5,619 nt of DNA, from the NCBI GenBank assembly GCA_028698375.1, contig JAQVDI010000041.1, forward strand, positions 1 through 5,619, read 5' to 3'. The notes under the pieces were generated by a model. That model did no database searches, was not told where the DNA came from, and was given only the letters and a program-made list of their open reading frames with translations. Within the stretch, counting starts at the first letter, position 1, and each line of letters begins with the position of its first letter. The stretch comes from Patescibacteria group bacterium. GTDB taxonomy: Bacteria; Patescibacteriota; UBA1384; JAGGWG01. This document shows, one piece after another, positions 1-5,619 of this stretch. A program made the translations under genes and the position numbers.

Positions 1-1184
1 ACAATCACTGCAAAACGAACATGCAAACGATTGGCTGTTCGTAATTGTGCTTTTAAACTATCTTTAAAAGGGGTAGCTTGAGTGGGGATACCTTCGCTTT
101 GTAATTTTTCTAAAGTTTGATAACAGGCTTTTTTAGCTGTTTCGCCAAGTTGAATTAAAAATACAGTTGGTTTTTCATAATCTGGCACTTCAATTTCTTT
201 ATTTTTTAGAACATCAACAATTCTATCAATGCCAATGGCAAAACCAACAGCTGGCGTCTCTCTACCTCCTAAATTTTTAATTAAAACATCATATCGACCA
301 CCACCAGCTAAAGTTAACTTTCTTTCTTTATCTTCGCTCATAGAAATTTCGAAAACTGTTCTGGTGTAATAATCTAAACCGCGCGCTAAAGTCGGATCTA
401 AATCATACTTAATTTTTAATTCATCAAGCATTTCTAAAACTTTTCTTAAGTGATTCTTACAATAAACACATAAAGTGTCTAAAATTGGTGGTGCTTCTGC
501 AGCAACTTCTTTACATTTCGGTTCTTTGCAATCCAAAATACGAAATACATTTTTAGAAAGTCTATTTTTACAATCCGGACAAAGTTTGCTTTTATTAAGC
601 GTAAAAAATTCCCCTAAACTTTTAGTAACATTAGGGTGACAATGTGGACAGCCAATACTATTAATAGATAAAGAAATATCAGTAATGCCTAAATCTTCAA
701 ATATATTCCAAGCAACACGCATTAATTCTATATCTGCTGTTGGTTTGGCCGTACCTAAAATTTCAGCACCTAATTGCCAAAATTCTCGGTATCTACCTTC
801 TTGCGGTTGATCATAACGAAAAAAAGGACCAACATAATAAAGCATCACTGGCTGGGCTTTGGTGTGCATTCCGTGTTCAATATAAGCTCTCGCAACTCCA
901 GCGGTTCCTTCTGGACGCATTGCATATTCTTCTTTTTCTTCTGTTTTATTTTTGCGCTCAACAATAAACATTTCTTTTTCAACAATATCGGTTTCTTCGC
1001 CTACCCCCCTGACGAATAAAGAAGCATACTCCAAAACAGGCAAATCAATTCTCTTAAAACCAGAAAATCTTAAATGTTTAATTGCTACTTGCTTAACAAA
1101 TTCATAGTACTTTTGGTCAGCTGGCAAGATATCTCGAAAACCTTTTGGAGCTTGCATCAATGATCTTTTAAATGCTTTTGCCAT
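1..1184 (-). CDS. hisS: Histidyl-tRNA synthetase (HisRS), C-terminus cut off by the window edge
   Basis: Class II aminoacyl-tRNA synthetase that activates histidine with ATP and transfers it to tRNA-His in the cytoplasm. The frame is open from the ATG at 1184 to base 1, giving 394 residues. Typical bacterial HisRS has about 420-430, so roughly the last 30-40 residues are outside the window. Visible in order: the N-terminal QAPKGFRDILP start of the catalytic core (11-21), motif 1 around DLPVLEY (47-53), MRPEGTAG (89-96), motif 2 around GPFFRYDQPQEGRYREFWQ (119-137), the insertion domain with four Cys pairs (179-242), the histidine-binding signature RGLDYYTRTVFE (268-279), AGGGRYD (293-299), motif 3 AVGFAIGIDR (312-321), then the anticodon-binding domain (about 339 on). 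All catalytic signatures look intact. The gene starts 12 bases after the rel stop with no clear Shine-Dalgarno sequence. An in-frame ATG at 1157 (residue 10, just before QAPKG) is an alternative start. Identification is secure; the exact start is less so. Confidence 0.96.
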   Translation of the reverse strand, partial: MAKAFKRSLMQAPKGFRDILPADQKYYEFVKQVAIKHLRFSGFKRIDLPVLEYASLFVRGVGEETDIVEKEMFIVERKNKTEEKEEYAMRPEGTAGVARAYIEHGMHTKAQPVMLYYVGPFFRYDQPQEGRYREFWQLGAEILGTAKPTADIELMRVAWNIFEDLGITDISLSINSIGCPHCHPNVTKSLGEFFTLNKSKLCPDCKNRLSKNVFRILDCKEPKCKEVAAEAPPILDTLCVYCKNHLRKVLEMLDELKIKYDLDPTLARGLDYYTRTVFEISMSEDKERKLTLAGGGRYDVLIKNLGGRETPAVGFAIGIDRIVDVLKNKEIEVPDYEKPTVFLIQLGETAKKACYQTLEKLQSEGIPTQATPFKDSLKAQLRTANRLHVRFAVI

Positions 1185-1196
1185 ATATTAATTAAT

Positions 1197-3263
1197 TTAT
1201 TTCAGAAAAATAACTTTTTTTATCCCTTTAATTTTAGATAATTCATTAATTACTTGGTCTAATTTTAACACATCTGGACGGCTAATTGCAACCTTTAAAG
1301 TAAAAAAACGAGTTTGATTTTTTCCAGTTTTTAAATCTAAAATATTAATATTTTTTTGCTTAAAAACTCGAGTTATCTCAAATAAAATTCCCATTCTATC
1401 TAAAGCAACAATTTCAAAATTTAAACGCTCACCTTCCCACCATGCTGGGATAATTCTTGTTTTATCGCAACGAACCAATTCTAAACAACCTTTTTTGTGA
1501 ATAGTAATTTCTTTTTGATTGGAAATATAACCAACTATTGAATCATGATTTTTAGGTGAACAACACTTGCTTAATCTAACTTTAAGTGTTTTTTCGCCAG
1601 CAACAATTACCTTTGGATTAGCGATAATTTTTGTTTTAATATTTTCAGAAGATTGGGACAAAAAGAAACGTTTAATAATTTGATCTAAAATAATCACACC
1701 TTCATAAATATTAAGATAAAAACTTTCCTCATCAACTTTTAATTCTTTTAAAATTTTTAGTTTTTCTTTTCCCCATAAATCCAGATTAATATCATAAAAT
1801 TTTAATTTTTTAGCTAAATCTAATTTTGCTTCTTTAATTTTTAAGTCTTTATCTTTACCTCTTAAATAACTTTTTATTTTATTTTTAGCTTCATGAGTAT
1901 TCACTTTTTTTAACCAAAGAGCCGACACTTGAAATGCATTAGCTGGTTTAATTTCTACAATATCAGAATTTTTTAATTGAAAATCAAAAGGTCTGATTCT
2001 GTTATTAATTAAAATATGTTTAGCTTTATGTCCAAGATCCGAATGGATCGCATAGGCAAAATCTAGGGCAGTGGCATTTTTAGGCAATTCAATAATTTCT
2101 CCAGAGGGCGTAAAAGCATAAATATTCTCAGCAAAAATACTACCAAGAGAATAACTTTTATCAGCCATTAATTTTTTTAAAATTATCATCCATTCTTTAT
2201 ATTTAGAAATTTTTGCATGCTCTTTATAAAGCCAATGACTAGCCAAACCATGTTCTGCAAAATGATGCATTGCTACTGTTCTAATTTGAATTTCTACTGG
2301 CTTATTCCCTTTTACGAAAACAGTTGTATGCAAAGATTGATAACCATTCGGCTTAGGGTTCGCGATATAATCTTTGATACGACCTATCATAGGTTGATAA
2401 AGAGCGTGAATTAAACCTAAAGATTCATAACAATCCGCTTTATTTTCCAAAATTATTCGCAAGGCAGCCAAATCATAAATTTGATTTATGTCCATATCAA
2501 ATTTAAGTAATTTATGATATAAACTGTATAAATGTTTAAGCCTAAAATCTACAGAAATAATTTTAATTTTATTTTTAGCAAGAATAGTCTTAATGCGATG
2601 GTTCACTTTTTTTAAAATTTGTAAGTTAACAGGAGCATATTCTTTTTGGATCAATTCTATTTGTTGAAAAATTTTAGGATTTAAATAGGCAAAAGCCATA
2701 TCTTCCAATTCACTTGAAAGCTTACCCATACCAACTCGTTTTGCTAAAGGCGCATAAATTTCTAATGTTTCTTTGGCTTTGCGTCTTTGTCTTTTTTTCG
2801 TAAAAACTTCTAATGTCTCCAGATTATGTTTTCTATCCAAAAGACGAATAAAAATTACCCGCAAATCTTTAGCGGATGCTAAAATTAATTTTTGAAGACG
2901 AAGATATTGTTTTTCGTTTTTATTATTTTCAATTTCTAAATTAGCCTTATCCTGTATTTTCCCAATGATAGAAACTCCATCAACTAAATCAGCCACTATT
3001 TTAGTAAATTTTTTAACTAAATTTTCATAAACAACTGGGGTATCTTCTAAGACATCATGCAAAAGTCCAGCAGCAATCACTTCTTTTGGAAATTTATAAT
3101 CTGTTAGATATAGGGCTACTTTGCAAGGATGAATAAAATAATCTTCTCCGGAATCACGTTTTTGACCTTGATGGGATGCACGAGCAAACTCATAAGCTTT
3201 TTTTACAAAAAGTTGATCCTGTTTAGACAGGTAATTTAATTTTTCTTTGAATTTTAACCACAT
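1197..3263 (-). CDS. rel: Bifunctional (p)ppGpp synthetase/hydrolase, long RSH family (Rel)
   Basis: Makes (p)ppGpp from ATP and GDP/GTP when uncharged tRNA sits on the ribosome, and hydrolyses it otherwise; the central enzyme of the stringent response. 688 residues from the ATG at 3263, slightly shorter than the usual 720-750. Domains, numbered from that ATG: HD hydrolase with H45 in FIHP, the H69-D70 and E73-D74 pairs in LLHDVLEDT, and D143/N147 in LLDRKHN; synthetase domain with RIKD (295-298, the RxKD form typical of bifunctional Rel, not the ExDD form of RelA), NGYQSLH (306-312) and EIQIRT (324-329); TGS domain (about 380-441, from NIYAFTPSG); helical region; CC/zinc-finger domain with C567-C568, H589 and C593; C-terminal ACT domain (about 613-688). 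Both active sites keep the recognised residues, so synthesis and hydrolysis are both expected. A longer version starting at TTG 3278 overlaps the clpC end by 14 bases. I prefer the ATG one base after the clpC stop. It ends in TAA at 1197-1199. Confidence 0.95.
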   Translation of the reverse strand: MWLKFKEKLNYLSKQDQLFVKKAYEFARASHQGQKRDSGEDYFIHPCKVALYLTDYKFPKEVIAAGLLHDVLEDTPVVYENLVKKFTKIVADLVDGVSIIGKIQDKANLEIENNKNEKQYLRLQKLILASAKDLRVIFIRLLDRKHNLETLEVFTKKRQRRKAKETLEIYAPLAKRVGMGKLSSELEDMAFAYLNPKIFQQIELIQKEYAPVNLQILKKVNHRIKTILAKNKIKIISVDFRLKHLYSLYHKLLKFDMDINQIYDLAALRIILENKADCYESLGLIHALYQPMIGRIKDYIANPKPNGYQSLHTTVFVKGNKPVEIQIRTVAMHHFAEHGLASHWLYKEHAKISKYKEWMIILKKLMADKSYSLGSIFAENIYAFTPSGEIIELPKNATALDFAYAIHSDLGHKAKHILINNRIRPFDFQLKNSDIVEIKPANAFQVSALWLKKVNTHEAKNKIKSYLRGKDKDLKIKEAKLDLAKKLKFYDINLDLWGKEKLKILKELKVDEESFYLNIYEGVIILDQIIKRFFLSQSSENIKTKIIANPKVIVAGEKTLKVRLSKCCSPKNHDSIVGYISNQKEITIHKKGCLELVRCDKTRIIPAWWEGERLNFEIVALDRMGILFEITRVFKQKNINILDLKTGKNQTRFFTLKVAISRPDVLKLDQVINELSKIKGIKKVIFLK

Positions 3264-3267
3264 ATCA
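3261..3267 (-). other. clpC stop / rel start junction, probable translational coupling
   Basis: On the minus strand the sequence reads TGATATG: the clpC stop TGA, one base, then an ATG in the rel frame. No purine-rich Shine-Dalgarno sequence is visible in the 25 bases upstream of the ATG. Such close stop-start arrangements commonly allow a terminating ribosome to reinitiate on the next gene, so rel expression may depend on clpC translation. The junction is seen directly; the coupling is inferred. If rel instead starts at the TTG at 3278, the two genes overlap by 14 bases and the same reasoning applies. Confidence 0.5.
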
Positions 3268-5619
3268 AATTTTAACAACCGCGGATTTATCAGTTTTTAA
3301 GATTAATTCTTTGTTTTTATTTAGAACCATAACAATTTTTGTTTTCGGGGCAATTTCTCCGGCAATAATTTTTTCTGAAATACGATCTTCAATTTGACGC
3401 GTAATTAAACGCCTAATGGGTCGAGCACCATATTGAGGATCAAAGCCTTTTGTCGCTAAAAAATCAATCACTTTATCTGTTATGGTAAATTGTAACCTTT
3501 TTTTCTTCAATCTTTGTTTAAGTTCATTAATTTGAATTTTAACAATCTGTTTTATTTCTTTATGAGTTAAAGGATTAAAAATTATAATTTTATCAAGACG
3601 ATTAATAAATTCAGGAGAAAAAAATTGTTTTACTTCATTCATAATTTTCTTTTTTGCTGATTTAAATTCAGTCAAAAATAAGTTTTTTCGCTTTCGCGAA
3701 TTATCATTAATTTTAAATCCAATTTCTGCTGTCTTATTTAGTTCTTTAACTCCAATATTACTTGTCATAATTATAACTGTATTTTTAAAGCTAACTTGCC
3801 TTCCTTGAGCATCAGTTAAAAATCCGTCCTCTAAAACTTGCAAAAGCAAATTATAAACTTCTGGATGAGCTTTTTCTATTTCATCAAAAAGAATAACAGC
3901 ATAAGGACGGCGGCGGATACTTTCAGTTAGCTTGCCCCCCTCATCATAACCAACATATCCTGGTGGTGCTCCAACCAACCTAGAAACATTATGTTTTTCC
4001 ATAAACTCGCTCATATCAATTTTAATCAATGCATCGCGAGAACCGAACAAAGTTTGCGCTAAAATTTTAGCAGTTTCAGTTTTACCTACACCCGTAGGAC
4101 CTAAAAAAACAAACGAACCAATAGGACGATCTTCAAGACGAATCCCGGTAGTAGAACGTTTAATCGCACGCACTAATTCATTAATAGCTTGATCTTGGCC
4201 GATAATTGATTCTTTCATCCGACTTTCCAGCTTTTGATATTTAGCTAATTCCTCAATAGTTAATTCTGATACTGGTATTCCTGTCCAATCAGAAACAATT
4301 TTTGCCACATCCGCACGAGTAATTGTGGTAATTTTTTTGTTTTTCATCATACCCTTTTTTAAACTTTGGATATTTTTTTTAATTTTATTTTCTTCGTCTT
4401 TTAGCTTAGCTGCTTCTTCAAAATTTTGTTTATTGACTGCTTTTTCCTTCAAGCTAACTATATCTTGCAATTTTTTCTCTAATTGGGTTATTTTTTTGTT
4501 ATTAATTGTTGAAGAAACCTCAATTTCTCTTGCGCTAGCTGCCTCATCAATTAAATCAATAGCTTTATCGGGGAAAAAACGATCGTGAATATATTTTTGA
4601 CCAAATTCCGCGGCCGCTAAAATTGCTTCTTTAGAAATTTTGACATGGTGAAAATCTTCATAATATTTTTTAATGCCTTCTAAAATTTGAACTGTCTCTT
4701 CTATCTTTGGTTCTTCCACCATTACCGGCTGCAAGCGTCTTTCAAAAGCGGAGTCTTTTTCAATGTGCTTGCGATATTCATCAAGTGTAGTAGCACCAAT
4801 TAAATGCAGATCTCCTCTTGCTAAAGGTGGCTTAATAATATTAGCCGCATCAATCGAACCTTCAGCCGCACCTGCACCAACCACAGTGTGCAATTCGTCT
4901 ATGAAAAGAATAATATTTTTATTTTCTTTAATTTCATCAATTACTTTTTTGATTCTTTTTTCAAATTCTCCACGATATTTTGTCCCAGCCACTAGTAATC
5001 CCAAATCTAAAGCTAACAAACGCTTGCCATTTAAAGATCTTGGAACTGATCCATTATCAATTTGTTGAGCTAAACCTTCAATAATGGCGGTTTTGCCCAC
5101 CCCAGGCATACCAATTAAAACAGGATTATTTTTTTTACGACGATTAAGAATTTGAATAACACGAGCAATCTCAGTTTGTCTGCCAATCACCGGATCTAAT
5201 TCTCCGGCTTTAGCTTTTTGAGTCAAGTCAGTGGCGAAAAGATCAAGAGTTGGAGTTTTAGATTTTGGATCAGTTTTTTTGCTTGAATCTAAAAAGTCTT
5301 TTTCTTCCATAAAATCAGGAAGATTGAAATCCATAAATGGAAACTGACCGGCAAAAGGATTTTTTCCTTCTATCGAACCATCAATTTGAGTTTCGTTATC
5401 TTGATCTAAAATTCTAAATAATTCTTTTTTTAAATCTTTTAAATCAATATTAGTTTTTCTCAAAGTTGAATATGCAGCGAATTGTGGTCCTTGAACCATA
5501 GCTAGCAAAAAATGTAACGTATTAATTTCATCAGATCGATGAGCAAAAGCAACACTAAAAGCCTGTTTTAATAATTCCCTCACTTCTCTTGATGCTAAAC
5601 CAGTTTTAGGATTTTCCTT
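3265..5619 (-). CDS. clpC: ClpC-type AAA+ unfoldase of the ClpCP protease, N-terminus cut off by the window edge
   Basis: Hexameric Hsp100 ATPase that unfolds substrates and threads them into ClpP. The frame is open to the right edge (784 residues visible). The GTG at 5583 is probably internal: 12 more open codons precede it and the Clp N-domain is incomplete. Numbering from that GTG: one Clp_N repeat (about 1-60, preceded by LASREV), acidic aromatic linker (62-109), AAA1 with Walker A GMPGVGKT (158-165), pore loop KYRG (202-205), Walker B IILFIDE (224-230) and Arg-finger region FERR (280-283); short middle domain with a UVR-like motif around NFEEAAKLKDEENK (387-400); AAA2 with Walker A GPTGVGKT (495-502), pore loop GYVG (542-545), Walker B VILFDE (563-568), sensor-1 N609, Arg finger R662 and sensor-2 GARP (719-722). 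The IGF tripeptide (621-623) is the ClpP-docking loop of ClpA/C/X, absent from ClpB, and the UVR-like short M domain separates ClpC from ClpA and ClpB. It ends in TGA at 3265-3267. Its usual partners (clpP, mcsA/B, ctsR) are not in view. Confidence 0.94.
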   Translation of the reverse strand, partial: KENPKTGLASREVRELLKQAFSVAFAHRSDEINTLHFLLAMVQGPQFAAYSTLRKTNIDLKDLKKELFRILDQDNETQIDGSIEGKNPFAGQFPFMDFNLPDFMEEKDFLDSSKKTDPKSKTPTLDLFATDLTQKAKAGELDPVIGRQTEIARVIQILNRRKKNNPVLIGMPGVGKTAIIEGLAQQIDNGSVPRSLNGKRLLALDLGLLVAGTKYRGEFEKRIKKVIDEIKENKNIILFIDELHTVVGAGAAEGSIDAANIIKPPLARGDLHLIGATTLDEYRKHIEKDSAFERRLQPVMVEEPKIEETVQILEGIKKYYEDFHHVKISKEAILAAAEFGQKYIHDRFFPDKAIDLIDEAASAREIEVSSTINNKKITQLEKKLQDIVSLKEKAVNKQNFEEAAKLKDEENKIKKNIQSLKKGMMKNKKITTITRADVAKIVSDWTGIPVSELTIEELAKYQKLESRMKESIIGQDQAINELVRAIKRSTTGIRLEDRPIGSFVFLGPTGVGKTETAKILAQTLFGSRDALIKIDMSEFMEKHNVSRLVGAPPGYVGYDEGGKLTESIRRRPYAVILFDEIEKAHPEVYNLLLQVLEDGFLTDAQGRQVSFKNTVIIMTSNIGVKELNKTAEIGFKINDNSRKRKNLFLTEFKSAKKKIMNEVKQFFSPEFINRLDKIIIFNPLTHKEIKQIVKIQINELKQRLKKKRLQFTITDKVIDFLATKGFDPQYGARPIRRLITRQIEDRISEKIIAGEIAPKTKIVMVLNKNKELILKTDKSAVVKI

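Noticed and set aside
740..1019. Two overlapping plus-strand open frames (75 and 81 codons)
   Set aside because: They lie antisense to the conserved catalytic core of hisS, resemble no known protein, and their hydrophobic runs come from the complement of Lys/Glu-rich codons.
1185..1260. AT-rich stretch before hisS with weak -10-like sequences
   Set aside because: Any AT-rich DNA gives such matches; there is no convincing -35 partner, and the 12-base gap to rel makes co-transcription the simpler explanation.
2217..2414. Plus-strand open frame of 65 codons
   Set aside because: Antisense to the conserved synthetase domain of rel, with no ribosome-binding site or recognisable domain.
4325..4588. 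Plus-strand frame encoding a very hydrophobic 87-residue peptide that looks like a membrane protein
   Set aside because: It is the complement of the Lys-rich coiled-coil middle domain of clpC; complementing AAA/GAA codons yields Phe/Leu/Ser runs, so the apparent membrane segments are artefacts.
4608..4617. GC-only block ccgcggccgc in otherwise AT-rich DNA
   Set aside because: It encodes an Ala-Ala-Ala run within a conserved helix of clpC AAA1; it is explained by codon choice and shows no repeat or site architecture.
4763..5068. Plus-strand open frame of 101 codons
   Set aside because: Antisense to the AAA1 Walker B and pore-loop region of clpC, one of the most conserved parts of the window, and without similarity to a known family.
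5129..5136. A-run on the coding strand (A AAA AAT in frame) resembling a -1 frameshift slippery site in clpC
   Set aside because: Homopolymer A-runs encoding Lys/Asn recur throughout this AT-rich window, no convincing downstream stem-loop was seen, and the frame stays open and conserved on both sides.

Overview
The window holds three genes on the minus strand, read from high to low coordinates: clpC (truncated at the window's right edge), a long RelA/SpoT-type (p)ppGpp synthetase-hydrolase (rel), and hisS (truncated at the left edge). Coding density is almost complete. The clpC stop and the preferred rel ATG are separated by one base, and rel and hisS by 12 bases. All three are probably one transcript whose promoter lies beyond base 5619. 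I found no RNA gene, mobile element, CRISPR array or terminator, and no gene-free stretch longer than 12 bases between genes.

Organism: the DNA is strongly AT-rich and the proteins are Lys/Ile/Asn-rich, as expected from composition. The proteins are clearly bacterial: a ClpC-type Hsp100 with a UVR-like M domain and a ClpP-docking tripeptide, a long Rel with an RxKD synthetase motif, and a bacterial HisRS. No reading frame contains an internal TGA and clpC ends in TGA, so the standard bacterial code fits, unlike the TGA=Gly code of Gracilibacteria/SR1. The compact layout, poor Shine-Dalgarno signals and lineage-atypical residues suggest a Patescibacteria/CPR-like genome. That is an inference; a low-GC Firmicute-like or other bacterium cannot be excluded from this window.

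How the genes fit together: ClpC unfolds proteins and feeds them to ClpP. Rel makes and degrades (p)ppGpp in response to uncharged tRNA on the ribosome. HisRS charges tRNA-His. The grouping links protein quality control, starvation sensing and aminoacylation. Proximity of rel and hisS is known from Firmicutes (the rel-dtd-hisS-aspS neighbourhood of Bacillus), but here they are directly adjacent with clpC upstream.

I see no strong case for an undescribed system. The points most worth a second look are the coupled clpC/rel junction without a visible ribosome-binding site, an eight-cysteine insertion in HisRS, an aromatic-rich acidic linker in ClpC, and unusual residues around the hydrolase motif of Rel.
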